The notes beneath the pieces were generated by a model that saw nothing but the letters and a program-made list of their open reading frames with translations, did no database searches and had not been told where the DNA came from. DNA of 64,000 bases. Origin: Lactococcus formosensis (GTDB lineage Bacteria > Bacillota > Bacilli > Lactobacillales > Streptococcaceae). This document shows, piece by piece, positions 17,841 through 27,135 of the stretch. The first letter of the stretch is position 1; each line of letters opens with the position of its first letter. The position numbers and the translations under genes were made by a program. Location of the stretch: positions 1 through 64,000 of the forward strand of contig NZ_BOVP01000003.1 of the NCBI RefSeq assembly GCF_018403745.1. The letters run 5' to 3'.

Positions 17841-18626
17841 GTGAACAATTTTCCATATTTAGCAATGAATAAGATTGCTTTAGAGTTGGGGCCTTTTTCC
17901 ATTCATTGGTATGCGATTTTCATTGTGACAGGTGCTGCCCTTGGTGTCTGGCTTGCTTGTAAAGAAGCACCTCGGCGAGGATTGACCACAGATGATGTAA
18001 TTGATTTTATCCTCTGGGCCTTCCCCGTCGGTCTTATCGGTGTGCGGGCATATTACGTTGCTTTCCAATGGGATTATTATAGTCAACATCCAAGTGAAAT
18101 TATCGCTCTTTGGGACGGCGGTGGTGCCATATATGGGGGACTGATTGCGGGAGCAATTGTCCTGTTTGTCTTCTCTTATTATCGGATGATTAATCCTCTG
18201 GATTTATTGGATGTGAGTATTCCGGGTGTCCTTATTGGCCAAGCTTTCGGACGTTGGGGAAATTTTGTCAATCAGGAAGCCTATGGTGATGCAGTGAGCA
18301 ACTTAAATTACCTGCCAACCTTTATTCGGGAGCAAATGTTTATTGATGGAGCTTATCGAATACCAACTTTCCTTTATGAGAGTATCGGAACCTTTTCGGG
18401 ATTCCTCCTCATTATGATTTTTCGTCATCGTATTCCAGGGCTCAAGCGTGGGGAAATTTTTGCCTTCTATCTTATCTGGTATGGAGCAGTTCGTTTTATT
18501 GTGGAAGGTATGCGGACAGACAGTCTGATGTGGGGAGCATTCCGAGTATCACAGGTCTTTTCAGCTTTAATGATTATTGCAGGAATAGCGTTTGTACTTA
18601 TCAGACGTTTAAAAAAAATTGACTAA
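17841..18626 (+). CDS. lgt: Prolipoprotein diacylglyceryl transferase
   Basis: This 261-aa polytopic membrane enzyme transfers diacylglycerol to the lipobox Cys of prolipoproteins, for example the manganese-binding lipoprotein encoded at 22 kb. Seen: early HWYAIF, GGGAIYGGLI and the Lgt signature GRWGNFVNQEAYG. It starts at GTG after AAGGAG. Cotranscribed with hprK and closed by a terminator. Confidence 0.97.
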   Translation: MNNFPYLAMNKIALELGPFSIHWYAIFIVTGAALGVWLACKEAPRRGLTTDDVIDFILWAFPVGLIGVRAYYVAFQWDYYSQHPSEIIALWDGGGAIYGGLIAGAIVLFVFSYYRMINPLDLLDVSIPGVLIGQAFGRWGNFVNQEAYGDAVSNLNYLPTFIREQMFIDGAYRIPTFLYESIGTFSGFLLIMIFRHRIPGLKRGEIFAFYLIWYGAVRFIVEGMRTDSLMWGAFRVSQVFSALMIIAGIAFVLIRRLKKID

Positions 18627-18643
18627 GAAAAGAATGTAAAAGT

Positions 18644-18680
18644 GTATCTTTTGTAGCAAGGCAAAAGATACGCTTTTTTA
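18644..18680 (+). terminator. Terminator of hprK-lgt
   Basis: Perfect 10-bp arms GTATCTTTTG/CAAAAGATAC followed by GCTTTTTTA. Confidence 0.9.
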
Positions 18681-18756
18681 TATTACAAAAAAGTAAGTTT
18701 AACTTCATACCAGTACGCGTAAAATAGAAGTACTAAGAGGAGAAGAGGAGCGAAAA

Positions 18757-19113
18757 ATGAAACGTACACTTGCACTTGTGACAACTGTTGGGCTCATCAC
18801 ATTTGGTATTTTTAATATACTCCATCAGCAAACAACGAAGACCGTCCGTACCATTCCCTCGGATACTCTCAGCATCCACAAAACAACTATTCCACTGAAA
18901 AAGACAAATAGAGATACACTTGACATTTATACCCCAAATATAACAAAACGAAGCGTTTCACTATATAAAGATAAAGCGCTTGACGAAAGAGGACAAAAAG
19001 AAGCGTCTATACAAAAAGGCAAAGATTCCGCAAAATTTTACAGCAAAAGCTACACTTTCATCACTGATCTTGTCAAAGAAGCTGGCAATCTCTCACATAA
19101 ACTTTTACGATAA
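18757..19113 (+). CDS. Hypothetical secreted or anchored protein, 118 aa
   Basis: Not recognised. Residues 1-24 form a signal sequence or anchor (MKRTLALVTTVGLITFGIF). The rest is Thr/Lys-rich and basic (RTIPSDTLSIHKTTIPLKK) with no Cys or sorting motif. A GAAGAGGAG ribosome site precedes the ATG. It is a single gene between lgt and the YtxG-like gene, predicted to be outside the cell. Confidence 0.65.
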   Translation: MKRTLALVTTVGLITFGIFNILHQQTTKTVRTIPSDTLSIHKTTIPLKKTNRDTLDIYTPNITKRSVSLYKDKALDERGQKEASIQKGKDSAKFYSKSYTFITDLVKEAGNLSHKLLR

Positions 19114-19296
19114 AGACGAGTTTTTTCTGAGGAAAAAATAAACAAGGGATAAAGCTAAAAATCCTCCAACACACTGATATGAGTTCCCTAATGACCTAAG
19201 GAAAAATTATGTGCCAAATTAGTTTATAAAAAATATTAATTTTGCTATAATAAAGTAAAATTACCGTTTGAATTTAAGCGGTTTCGGAGGTGAAGT

Positions 19297-19722
19297 ATGG
19301 GAGAAATTAGTGTACAAAATATAGCCTGGCTGATCATTGCAATTGCTTTTGCAGCTTTAGTTATTTTCTTAATTGTACTTTTAGTTAAAGTTTCAAAAGT
19401 TGTTGAGGAGGCCAATCGTACGGTGAAACTCGTTTCTAGTGATGTCGATGTTTTGCTTCACCAAGCGGATGGCTTGATGGCAAAAGCCAATGTTCTTTTA
19501 GATGATGTTAATGGAAAAGTTGCAACAATTGACCCTCTCTTCGTTGCAGTAGCAGAGCTTTCAGAGAGCGTTACCGCGGTGAATAAGAGCAGTCGCGACA
19601 TGGTTGAACGTTTTTCAAGAAAATCGGGAACCGTTGGTCGTTCAGCTTCAACTTTAGTATTGGCTAAAACAGCAAATAAATTTATGAAGAAGAACAAGAA
19701 AAAGAAAGTGGAGGATAAATAA
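19297..19722 (+). CDS. DUF948 (YtxG-like) membrane protein
   Basis: This 141-aa protein has one N-terminal membrane helix (IAWLIIAIAFAALVIFLIVLL), a coiled-coil-like amphipathic region (VSKVVEEANRTVKLVSSDVDVLLHQADGL) and a Lys-rich tail, matching the DUF948 general-stress family. A strong CGGAGGTGA site precedes the ATG. An extended -10 (TGC-TATAAT, near 19245) lies upstream. It is followed 1 bp later by its usual partner, a YtxH protein. Confidence 0.85.
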   Translation: MGEISVQNIAWLIIAIAFAALVIFLIVLLVKVSKVVEEANRTVKLVSSDVDVLLHQADGLMAKANVLLDDVNGKVATIDPLFVAVAELSESVTAVNKSSRDMVERFSRKSGTVGRSASTLVLAKTANKFMKKNKKKKVEDK

Positions 19723-19723
19723 T

Positions 19724-20323
19724 ATGTCTAAAAAATCAGGATTTTTAGCAGGAGCTTTGATTGGTGCCGCTGCAGCTTTGTTTTTCGCCCCTAAAAAAGG
19801 AAGCGAAATGCGTGAAGATGCGAGCAAGATGTACGACGACTTTAAAGATGATCCAGAAGCCGCATTGAACAACTTACGCGATTTTTCGACAGAAAAATTC
19901 AATGAAATTAAAGAACGTTTTGATTCAGGTGAAATTTCTGCAGATTCAGCAAAAGATTATTTGACAAGCAAACGTGATTTGATTAAAGAAAAAGTTGACT
20001 CAGGTGAACTTTCAAAAGACTCTGTTATTGAATTTTTCAACAGTACGCGCGATGCAATTGTTGATAAAATCAATCAAGCCAAGGAAGACACCGAAGAACT
20101 TTTCGATGAAAACGAATCAGAAATTACTGACGAAGTAGTGGAAAAAACTGCTGAGTTTAAAGAAAAGTTGGATGACAGTGCGGATGCAGTCGCGGACAAG
20201 GTCGAAGATGTTAAAGAAGATGCTGCAGAAGTAGTGGAAGATAATGTTGACTTTGGTAAAATTTCTGAAGAAGCTGAAGAGCTTGAAAAAAAAGCTAAAG
20301 ACCTCTCAGGTACAGAGTGGTAA
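19724..20323 (+). CDS. YtxH-domain membrane protein
   Basis: The 199-aa protein opens with the YtxH signature SGFLAGALIGAAAALFFAPKKGSEMR (shown by its key parts GALIGAAAALFFAPKKG, residues ~9-25). A long acidic, helical, LEA-like tail with repeated KEKVDSGELSKDS / KERFDSGEISADS units follows. The tail is much longer than the ~110-residue family core. YtxH-type genes are general-stress genes in Bacillus. Here it is cotranscribed with the DUF948 gene. Confidence 0.85.
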   Translation: MSKKSGFLAGALIGAAAALFFAPKKGSEMREDASKMYDDFKDDPEAALNNLRDFSTEKFNEIKERFDSGEISADSAKDYLTSKRDLIKEKVDSGELSKDSVIEFFNSTRDAIVDKINQAKEDTEELFDENESEITDEVVEKTAEFKEKLDDSADAVADKVEDVKEDAAEVVEDNVDFGKISEEAEELEKKAKDLSGTEW

Positions 20324-20330
20324 AAGAGAT

Positions 20331-20355
20331 ACTGTCTACGGGCAGTTTTTCTTTT
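20331..20355 (+). terminator. Terminator of the YtxG/YtxH-like pair
   Basis: ACTGTC/GGCAGT stem (one G-U pair) with a TACG tetraloop and T-rich tail. Confidence 0.75.
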
Positions 20356-20444
20356 TGTAAAAATGTTACAGTGTTTATTTGAGCTTTTGTAAAGAAATTG
20401 CGTTATAATAGTTTTATCAAAAATAAAAAATCGGAGGATTTACA

Positions 20445-21866
20445 ATGACTCAAGCTAACTTTGGCGTAGTCGGTATGGCCGTAATGGGTAAAAACTTAGC
20501 CCTCAATGTTGAATCACGTGGATATACGGTTGCCTTATTTAATCGTACGACTGCAAAAACAGAAGAAGTTGTAGCTGAACATCCAGATAAAAATTTTGTC
20601 TTGACAAAAACAATTGAAGAATTCGTAGCTGCGATTGAAAAACCACGTCGTATCATGCTTATGGTACAAGCTGGTCCAGCAACTGATGCGACAATTCAAG
20701 CACTTTTACCACATTTGGATAAAGGGGACATCTTGATTGATGGTGGAAATACACATTTCCCAGATACAATGCGTCGTAATGCAGAGCTTGCAGACTCAGG
20801 TATTAACTTTATCGGTACAGGTGTTTCAGGTGGTGAAAAGGGTGCTCTTGAAGGTCCTTCAATCATGCCTGGCGGACAAAAAGAAGCTTATGATTTGATT
20901 GCACCAATCTTTGAACAAATCGCAGGTAAAGCACCTCAAGATGGTAAACCATGTGTGGCTTATATGGGTCCTAATGGTGCAGGTCACTATGTGAAAATGG
21001 TCCACAATGGTATCGAGTATGGCGATATGCAACTCATTGCGGAATCTTATGATCTTTTGAAACGTGTACTTGGTCTTGATAATGTTGAAATCCAATCGAT
21101 CTTTGAAGAGTGGAATGAAGGCGAGTTAGACAGCTACCTTATCGAAATCACAAAAGAAGTCCTTAAACGTAAAGATGATCAAGGTACAGACGGTTATATT
21201 GTGGATAAAATCCTTGATAAAGCCGGTAATAAAGGTACAGGTAAATGGACGTCACAAAGTTCACTCGACTTGGGTGTTCCATTGCCATTGATTACTGAAT
21301 CAGTGTTTGCCCGTTTCATCTCAACTTATAAAGACGAACGTGTGAAAGCAAGCTCTATCTTATCAGGTCCAGAAGTGAAATTCTCAGGCGACAAAGCTGA
21401 AATTGTCGAAAAAATCCGTCAAGCGCTCTATTTCTCAAAAATTATGAGCTATGCCCAAGGTTTTGCTCAACTTCGTCAAGCTTCTAAGGAATACGATTGG
21501 GATCTTCCTTACGGTACAATCGCTCAAATCTGGCGTGCAGGATGTATCATTCGTGCGGAATTCTTGCAAAACATTACAGATGCTTTTGACAAAGATGCTG
21601 ACCTTGAAAATCTTCTCTTGGATGAATACTTTATCGATATTACAAAACGTTACCAAGCAGCAGTACGTGATGTTGTAAGCCTTGCTGTTCAAGCAGGTAT
21701 CCCAGTACCAACATTCACAAGTGCAATCAGCTACTATGATAGCTACCGCTCAGCAAACTTGCCAGCGAACCTTATCCAAGCACAACGTGATTACTTCGGT
21801 GCCCACACATACGAACGTACAGATATGGATGGAATCTTCCACTATGATTGGTATACAGAAGACTAA
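20445..21866 (+). CDS. gnd: 6-phosphogluconate dehydrogenase, decarboxylating
   Basis: This 473-aa enzyme converts 6-phosphogluconate to ribulose 5-phosphate, CO2 and NADPH. Seen: dinucleotide fold [16 protein letters not shown] (residues 5-20), the [19 protein letters not shown] substrate loop and catalytic Lys in [16 protein letters not shown]. Full length. A TATAAT lies at about 20403, and GGAGG precedes the ATG. It is a single-gene unit with many preferred codons, as expected of an abundant enzyme. Confidence 0.98.
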   Translation: MTQANFGVVGMAVMGKNLALNVESRGYTVALFNRTTAKTEEVVAEHPDKNFVLTKTIEEFVAAIEKPRRIMLMVQAGPATDATIQALLPHLDKGDILIDGGNTHFPDTMRRNAELADSGINFIGTGVSGGEKGALEGPSIMPGGQKEAYDLIAPIFEQIAGKAPQDGKPCVAYMGPNGAGHYVKMVHNGIEYGDMQLIAESYDLLKRVLGLDNVEIQSIFEEWNEGELDSYLIEITKEVLKRKDDQGTDGYIVDKILDKAGNKGTGKWTSQSSLDLGVPLPLITESVFARFISTYKDERVKASSILSGPEVKFSGDKAEIVEKIRQALYFSKIMSYAQGFAQLRQASKEYDWDLPYGTIAQIWRAGCIIRAEFLQNITDAFDKDADLENLLLDEYFIDITKRYQAAVRDVVSLAVQAGIPVPTFTSAISYYDSYRSANLPANLIQAQRDYFGAHTYERTDMDGIFHYDWYTED

Positions 21867-21916
21867 GAGGGAAAACCTTGCTGAGTTAAAGTTCATGCTT
21901 TTGCAAGAACGAATCA

Positions 21917-21944
21917 AAAAACTACCAATGTCTTGGTAGTTTTT
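21917..21944. terminator. Bidirectional terminator
   Basis: Arms AAAAACTACCAA and TTGGTAGTTTTT form a 12-bp stem between gnd and the convergent manganese transporter operon. Confidence 0.9.
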
Positions 21945-21967
21945 TAATATTCTTAAGAAAATGACGA

Positions 21968-22897
21968 TTACTTACCACTCAACCCATCGGTAATATGCTC
22001 AATATTCCATTGGAGCATATCGTAGTAGGTATCCCCTTTCTGACCTTCGTCAGCAAGAGAGTCAGTAAAAATTTTTGAGTAGATTTTTACACCAGTTTGT
22101 CTAGAGACAGATTCCATCGTTTTTGGTGAAACGCTGGTTTCCACAAAGAGTGCTTTGACATTTTTGTCTTTGACAATCGTGTTAATGCGGTTGAGTTGGG
22201 CTGGTGTACCTTGGTTATCCGTATTGATTTCCCAGATATATTCAGCTGTCAGGCCATATTGTTTTGAGAAATATTTAAAAGCACCTTCGCTGGTCACTAA
22301 GATTCGGTCTTCCTGCGGAATGGTTGCAATCTTAGCTTTTGCTTCTGTGTCAAGCTGTTGCAATTTATCTGTATATGCTTTGAGATTTTTTTGATAATCC
22401 TCTTTATGTTGCGGATCTTTCTTTGAAAGCTCTTTTTCGATATTTTGGGCATAGATAATACCATTTTGAATGTCTAGCCAAGCATGCGGGTCTTCTTCAC
22501 TTTCTTTGCCTTTTTCACTTAAGTGTATGGGGGTAACACCTTGGCTGACCATAAAGGTCGAATCTTCTTTCCGACTGTTTTTAACCAGTTTATCAAACCA
22601 GCCCTTTCCAGTTTCCAGATTGAGCCCATTGTAAAAGACAATATCGGCTTTTTCGACAGCTTGAGTGTCATTGGGTTTCGGATCGTACTGATGGGGATCA
22701 GTACCACGTGGAACCATGCTATAAACATCAACATGGTCTTTCCCGATATTTTCAGCAATATCGGCAATAATGGAATAAGTGGTTACAACCTTAAGTTTAT
22801 CTGATGCCTTACTTTCTTCTTTTTTGGGCGAGCATGCTGTAAGAAGTAACAAAAGTGAGGCTAAAATGGTAATTAAAGAGAGTTGTTTGCGGTTCAT
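21968..22897 (-). CDS. Manganese-binding lipoprotein of an ABC transporter (PsaA/MtsA type)
   Basis: This 309-aa cluster A-I solute-binding lipoprotein has lipobox LLLTAC with Cys22. The four metal ligands His69 (DPHQYDP), His138 (DPHAWLD), Glu204 (TSEGAFKYF) and Asp279 (FTDSLADEG) match the His-His-Glu-Asp set of the Mn-specific PsaA group. No His-rich loop, typical of zinc proteins, is present. It is the last gene of the operon. Its ATG overlaps the permease stop by 4 bp. Confidence 0.94.
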   Translation of the reverse strand: MNRKQLSLITILASLLLLLTACSPKKEESKASDKLKVVTTYSIIADIAENIGKDHVDVYSMVPRGTDPHQYDPKPNDTQAVEKADIVFYNGLNLETGKGWFDKLVKNSRKEDSTFMVSQGVTPIHLSEKGKESEEDPHAWLDIQNGIIYAQNIEKELSKKDPQHKEDYQKNLKAYTDKLQQLDTEAKAKIATIPQEDRILVTSEGAFKYFSKQYGLTAEYIWEINTDNQGTPAQLNRINTIVKDKNVKALFVETSVSPKTMESVSRQTGVKIYSKIFTDSLADEGQKGDTYYDMLQWNIEHITDGLSGK

Positions 22898-23748
22898 GAT
22901 TGAGGTCCTTTCTTAGGATAGCGGATAAATCCGTTGCGAGGGCTGAGGAAGAAGGAGAGAGCAAAGGTGAGTGCTCCAACGATTACAATAGTTGCGCTTG
23001 TAGGCAAATCATATTGGAAACTGATAATAACGCCCAAAATACCAAAGAGTACACCTAAGATAGAAGACATCGCGATCATATGTGGCAATTTATTCACCCA
23101 CAGATAAGAGATTGATGCAGGTATAATAAGCATAGCAACTACAAGTACAATCCCGACTTGTGACAAGGCAGAAATTGTGAAAAGCGTCAGTAAAATCATC
23201 AATAAATAGTGATAAAAAGTATTGTTTAAACCATAAGCTTTAGACATAGTTGGATCAAAGGAAGTAATAAGCAACTCCTTGAAGAAGAGTTTGACTATCA
23301 GAACAACAGCAACTAATAATACGAGAGACTGAATAAGCTCTTGTGGTGTAACGGCAAGGATATTTCCAAAAAGTATATGGTTAAGATCTGCACCACTTTC
23401 AGCTTTTGTAATTAATATGATTCCTAGAGCAAAGAAGCTACTTAGGATGATACCAATCGAAGCATCTGTCTTCAAATTACTGTGTTTGATGATAAATTGA
23501 ATCAGAATTGCGCCTAAAATTCCAGATACTGTTGCGCCAATCAAAACATTTATCCCTAGCATATAAGAAATAGCAACACCTGGTAAGACAGCATGAGATA
23601 AAGCATCACCCATGAGAGAAAGACGTCTTAAAACGATAAAACTTCCTAAAATCCCAGAGATGATTCCGAGTAAAATCGAAGCGATAAAAGCACTTAGCAT
23701 AGTTACAGTAAGGCCGGTTACATCTGAAAGAAAAAATAAAATATCCAC
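22894..23748 (-). CDS. Manganese ABC transporter permease
   Basis: This 284-aa ABC-3 family permease (PsaC/MntB-like) has about eight hydrophobic segments. LSLMGDALSHAVLPGVAISY (residues ~44-63) is the ATPase-contact signature of the family. It is the middle gene of the ATPase-permease-lipoprotein operon, 6 bp after the ATPase gene. Confidence 0.94.
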   Translation of the reverse strand: MDILFFLSDVTGLTVTMLSAFIASILLGIISGILGSFIVLRRLSLMGDALSHAVLPGVAISYMLGINVLIGATVSGILGAILIQFIIKHSNLKTDASIGIILSSFFALGIILITKAESGADLNHILFGNILAVTPQELIQSLVLLVAVVLIVKLFFKELLITSFDPTMSKAYGLNNTFYHYLLMILLTLFTISALSQVGIVLVVAMLIIPASISYLWVNKLPHMIAMSSILGVLFGILGVIISFQYDLPTSATIVIVGALTFALSFFLSPRNGFIRYPKKGPQS

Positions 23749-23754
23749 TGTGAC

Positions 23755-24489
23755 TTAGCCCTCACTTTCCTTGATGATGATATCGCCTAGGGCTTCACCG
23801 TAAGCTTTTTGCAGATTTTCATTAGTGAAACATTGGGCTGTATAGTCAGCGCCAACTAGTTTTTTATTAAGAATAATTAGATAATCAAAATACGCTTTAA
23901 CATTATGAAGATTGTGGTGAACGATGATAATCGTTTTACCGTCCCGTCGTAACTCCTCAAGTATATTAATAATGATTTTTTCGCTCATCATATCGATACC
24001 AACGAAAGGTTCGTCTAAAAAGTAATAGTCAGCTTCTTGCGCCAATGCACGAGCGATGAAAACACGTTGCAACTGCCCACCAGACAAAGCGCTAAGCTGA
24101 CGATCTTTAAAATCGTCCAACCCAAGTTTATGAAGTGCATGTTCCGCTTTTTGTCTTTCTTTTTTACGGGGCTTTTGAAAGAGTTTTAAGTTGGGATACG
24201 TACCTGTCAAAACCGTATCAAAGACCGTGATTGGAAAACTGAGATCAATTTCACTACGTTGTGCAACATAAGCAATCTTTCTCTTGAAATTCTTGAGTGG
24301 AGTTTCATTGATGGTGACAGTACCGGATCTAGTCGGGATCATCTCTAAGATGCTTTTCATCAAAGTTGACTTGCCCGCACCATTAGGTCCGATAACTCCT
24401 GTACAGGAGCCTTCAGGTATGAGCAGTGATATATTTTCTAAGGCAAGGTTGCCTTTATACTCGACGGATAAATTTGAAATTTTTAACAT
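23755..24489 (-). CDS. Manganese ABC transporter ATP-binding protein
   Basis: This 244-aa ABC ATPase has Walker A GPNGAGKST (residues ~34-42), Q-loop YVAQRSEID, signature LSGGQLQRVFIARAL, Walker B YYFLDEPFVGID and a switch His in IIVHHNL. It powers Mn import through the following permease. It is first in the operon behind an AAGGGA ribosome site. A 6-bp-armed palindrome (24513-24527) in its leader is a candidate operator. Confidence 0.94.
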   Translation of the reverse strand: MLKISNLSVEYKGNLALENISLLIPEGSCTGVIGPNGAGKSTLMKSILEMIPTRSGTVTINETPLKNFKRKIAYVAQRSEIDLSFPITVFDTVLTGTYPNLKLFQKPRKKERQKAEHALHKLGLDDFKDRQLSALSGGQLQRVFIARALAQEADYYFLDEPFVGIDMMSEKIIINILEELRRDGKTIIIVHHNLHNVKAYFDYLIILNKKLVGADYTAQCFTNENLQKAYGEALGDIIIKESEG

Positions 24490-24512
24490 TATTTCCCTTG
24501 TTTTTAAAGTTC

Positions 24513-24527
24513 ACAGTAAGCTACTGT
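24513..24527 (-). promoter_or_regulatory. Palindrome upstream of the manganese transporter operon
   Basis: ACAGTA-AGC-TACTGT lies about 24 bp before the ATPase start, a location suited to a metal-responsive repressor. It does not clearly match a known DtxR-family box, so this is only a candidate. Confidence 0.4.
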
Positions 24528-24531
24528 TGGC

Positions 24532-24804
24532 GCCCAAAATTTAGTTTGGTGTCGATAGCGTTATTTGAGTTTTGAAAATTTGGGTATATAAAAATAAGCT
24601 TCATACTGAGAGGAGTGTGAGAGATATATAGGATAACATTTCTTTCTATAAATTTTGTTTTCTTCCTGCTCTGTCTTAGCACTCAACGGAAGGGCATTAA
24701 TTCTAAAAAGTAAAAAAGAATTTGTTGTATGAAGTGTTAGTTATTATTTTACAGTATGGGCTAAATAAAGTCAAATTATTTATAGGGCGACCTATAAAAA
24801 TACA
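24532..24804. other. Intergenic region upstream of the manganese operon
   Basis: About 355 bp separate the Mn transporter from pyrDA. Apart from the palindrome at its left edge and the pyrDA terminator at its right edge, it is AT-rich with no convincing ORF or RNA. The manganese operon promoter must lie here on the minus strand, but I could not fix it. Confidence 0.5.
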
Positions 24805-24834
24805 AAATAAAAAACTAAGGCTTGCCTTAGTTCT
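24805..24834 (-). terminator. Terminator of pyrDA
   Basis: Read on the minus strand, AACTAAGG and CCTTAGTT pair around a short loop, followed by a T-rich run. Confidence 0.85.
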
Positions 24835-24845
24835 ATTATTTGTAT

Positions 24846-25778
24846 TTAAAGACTTTTGAGCTTACCGCGGAATTCATCAATAGATTTATAGCCTTTTTTA
24901 TCCATGATTTCTTGAAGTTCTCTAATGATTCTTGGGAAAATCTCTGGACCTTCTTTGTGGAGGGCGGTCCCAATTTGGAGCATGCTTGCACCACAGAGAA
25001 GATGTTCAAAAGCATCTTGTCCTGTTTCGATACCACCTGTTCCGATGATTTGTATTTCTGGTTTAAGACGAGTATAGAAGGCACGGACATTCGCCAGGGC
25101 AGTTGGTTTGATGTATTGACCTCCAAGACCACCGAACCCTTCTTTGGGTTTAATTACAACAGCCTCCTCTTCCGTATCGATATAGAGGGCATTTCCGACA
25201 CTATTGACAGAATTGACGTATGTGAGGGGGAACTTATTAAGAATCTCAGCCATTTGATCGAAATGTGCTAAGTCAAAGTATGGAGGAAGCTTTACACCCA
25301 AAGGTTTCTTGAAGAAAGCAAATACTTTTTCTAAGAGTTGCTCTGTTGCTTGGAAATCATAGGCTAGTTGAGGTTTACCAGGTACATTTGGACATGAGAG
25401 GTTCAGTTCAGTAATACCTGAAAATGCGCTTTTTTGAATGTTACCCAACATTTCAAGATTCTCTTCAGGGCTCATACCAGCAATAGAGAAAAAGATTGGG
25501 GTGTCTTGATTTTGTTGCACTTCCAAAACATAATCTAAGTAATAGCGGAAGCCTAGATTAGGAAGACCCATAGAGTTTATACTCCCCAAAGCTAAGTCGA
25601 CATAACGAGGAGAAGGATTACCTTCTCTTTTTTCCAAGGTACAGCTTTTAGTGATGTAAGCTCCTGCATCAGATTTTTCTAAGTCTTGCAAATCCTTGAT
25701 AGACATACAATGCACCCCCGATGCATTCATAAAAGGATTGGCAAATTTAGCGTTAGCAAAAGTTGTTTCTTGTTTCAA
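24846..25778 (-). CDS. pyrDA: Dihydroorotate dehydrogenase A (class 1A, fumarate-dependent)
   Basis: This 310-aa cytosolic flavoprotein oxidises dihydroorotate to orotate in pyrimidine synthesis, with fumarate as acceptor in the class 1A group. The sequence is recognisably the lactococcal Pyr[21 protein letters not shown] at residues 4-22, the [14 protein letters not shown] loop and the active-site cysteine in [13 protein letters not shown]. The start is TTG with GAGG about 10 nt upstream; no in-frame ATG fits. A single gene, away from other pyr genes, as in Lactococcus. Confidence 0.97.
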   Translation of the reverse strand: MKQETTFANAKFANPFMNASGVHCMSIKDLQDLEKSDAGAYITKSCTLEKREGNPSPRYVDLALGSINSMGLPNLGFRYYLDYVLEVQQNQDTPIFFSIAGMSPEENLEMLGNIQKSAFSGITELNLSCPNVPGKPQLAYDFQATEQLLEKVFAFFKKPLGVKLPPYFDLAHFDQMAEILNKFPLTYVNSVNSVGNALYIDTEEEAVVIKPKEGFGGLGGQYIKPTALANVRAFYTRLKPEIQIIGTGGIETGQDAFEHLLCGASMLQIGTALHKEGPEIFPRIIRELQEIMDKKGYKSIDEFRGKLKSL

Positions 25779-25876
25779 GTCTTTAAAACCTCTTTCATAA
25801 TTTTTACTATTCTACCACGATTAGAGGAGAAGTCAAATGATTAAGCTTAAATATCATGAAAAGTATTTTATTTTGT

Positions 25877-25924
25877 TTTACAACTAATATGTGTTACTAT
25901 ATAGTTGTACTTAGTAATACATAT
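25877..25924 (+). promoter_or_regulatory. PadR operon promoter overlapping a palindromic operator
   Basis: TTTACA (25877-25882), 17-bp spacer and TATAGT (25900-25905) form a promoter. ATATGTGTTACT (25887-25898) and AGTAATACATAT (25913-25924) are an inverted repeat with 11 of 12 matches that brackets the -10. ATGT...ACAT-type palindromes are typical PadR operators, so autorepression is likely. Confidence 0.75.
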
Positions 25925-25935
25925 TAGGAGTTGTA

Positions 25936-26262
25936 ATGGAAAACAATACAGAGATGCTCAAGGGCGTTTTAGAAGGCTGTGTCTTACAAATCATCAGCCA
26001 AGGTGAAACATATGGCTATGCTATCACACAACAATTAAAAGAGTTGGGATTTACTGATGTCGCAGAAGGCACAGTATATACGATAACTTCTCGGCTTGAG
26101 CGCCAAAACTTACTGGAGACAGAAAAAAAAGCCTCAGAAAAAGGCCCGGCACGTAAGTTTTTTAAGTTGAATACTGCGGGAAAAGAGGAACTGGCAGCTT
26201 TTTGGTTACGTTGGGATTTTATCTCAGAAAAGCTTTATGAGATAAGGAATAAGGAGAAATGA
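25936..26262 (+). CDS. PadR-family transcriptional regulator
   Basis: This 108-aa protein has a winged helix-turn-helix. LKGVLEGCVLQIIS (residues 8-21) followed by GETYGYAITQQLKEL and EGTVYTITSRLERQNLL is the PadR N-terminal domain. The tail is a short dimerisation helix (PadR-s1 subfamily). It heads a three-gene operon with two DUF1048 proteins and sits behind a palindrome it probably binds. The inducer is unknown. Confidence 0.92.
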   Translation: MENNTEMLKGVLEGCVLQIISQGETYGYAITQQLKELGFTDVAEGTVYTITSRLERQNLLETEKKASEKGPARKFFKLNTAGKEELAAFWLRWDFISEKLYEIRNKEK

Positions 26263-26621
26263 TGAATTTTTGGGAGAGAATAACAGGAAGAGATATGACT
26301 GTGGCAAGGGCAGACTTTGCAGAAAGAGTGAAACGTCTGCCAGAGAGTTACCAAAGCATATGGGCAGAGCTTGACGAAGAAATCCAGAGATATAGTGATT
26401 TGACAGGGAGAAATCTAATCCCTATCATGAGTAGCTTACTTGAATTTTTTGAAGAAACGTCATTCGATTACGAAGATGTATCAGCTGTGATTGGGGACGA
26501 TAAGGAAGCTTTTGTTGCAGAACTGTTTGATCAGCGACGTCCTATACCCAATAAATCCTACCGGGACAAGTGCCGCGAGCAACTTAATCGTAATGTAGCG
26601 AAAAAATTAGGGAGACAATAG
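26259..26621 (+). CDS. DUF1048-family protein
   Basis: This 120-aa soluble helical protein resembles the DUF1048 family (LPESYQSIWAELDEEIQRYSD, then LLEFFEETSFDYEDV and VAELFDQ). The family routinely follows PadR regulators in Gram-positives. Its ATGATG start overlaps the regulator's stop, so either Met may be used and translation is coupled. Function unknown; partnership with the regulator is inferred from gene order. Confidence 0.8.
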   Translation: MMNFWERITGRDMTVARADFAERVKRLPESYQSIWAELDEEIQRYSDLTGRNLIPIMSSLLEFFEETSFDYEDVSAVIGDDKEAFVAELFDQRRPIPNKSYRDKCREQLNRNVAKKLGRQ

Positions 26622-26622
26622 A

Positions 26623-26895
26623 ATGAAACTCAAGGAGATCATTGAAGAAAAAAAAGAATGGCACGCTCTGCAAAATGCAGTGAAAGAACTACCGAAAGAT
26701 TATGGGCTTGTTTATAAGGAGATTCAGAGATACTTTTTGAAGATTGGTGTATCTGATCTTCAGATTTTTGGAGAATTACTTGAAATTTTCGAAGACGGGG
26801 TGATGCGTAACCAAAAAGTTCTTGACGTTACAGGAAAAGATGTTGCTGCTTTTAGTGACAGTTTGCTCGACCAAGAAGAGAATTTTGAGCAATAA
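26623..26895 (+). CDS. DUF1048-family protein, second copy
   Basis: A 90-aa protein with the same layout as its neighbour: LPKDYGLVYKEIQRYFLK parallels its SYQSIWAELDEEIQRYSD, ELLEIFEDGV parallels SLLEFFEETS, and FSDSLLDQ parallels VAELFDQ. The two are probably diverged duplicates that might form a heterodimer. It starts 1 bp after the preceding stop and ends the operon. Confidence 0.75.
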   Translation: MKLKEIIEEKKEWHALQNAVKELPKDYGLVYKEIQRYFLKIGVSDLQIFGELLEIFEDGVMRNQKVLDVTGKDVAAFSDSLLDQEENFEQ

Positions 26896-26932
26896 AAAAT
26901 GCGTGCTACTTAAGGGTAGGACGCATTTTTTA
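26896..26932. terminator. Bidirectional terminator
   Basis: AAAAAATGCGT and ACGCATTTTTT arms between the DUF1048 gene and the convergent DUF3042 gene. Confidence 0.85.
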
Positions 26933-27103
26933 TTAATGAGCGATACGTTTACGGTTTGCTTTTTTACGACTTTCTTGTGCAAATTCCCATTTGTGTTCAA
27001 TAGGATCAACAACACGTTTTTTATAGATTGCACCTGCAGTAAACAAAGCAGCCAAAGTTACAATGTTACCAGCAACGAAACCTGTGATGAGATTTTTATT
27101 CAT
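26933..27103 (-). CDS. DUF3042-family micro-protein (copy A), 56 aa
   Basis: It begins MNKNLITGFVAGNIVTLAAL and ends NRKRIAH. One membrane helix (residues ~5-25) is followed by IYKKRVVDPIEHKWE and a basic KKANRKRIAH tail. This is the pattern of the lactic-acid-bacterial DUF3042 family. A GGAGGTG ribosome site lies just before the ATG. Convergent terminator downstream. A small inner-membrane protein of unknown role. Confidence 0.85.
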   Translation of the reverse strand: MNKNLITGFVAGNIVTLAALFTAGAIYKKRVVDPIEHKWEFAQESRKKANRKRIAH

Positions 27104-27135
27104 AGATACACCTCCAAGAGTAAATTTAGTATGTT

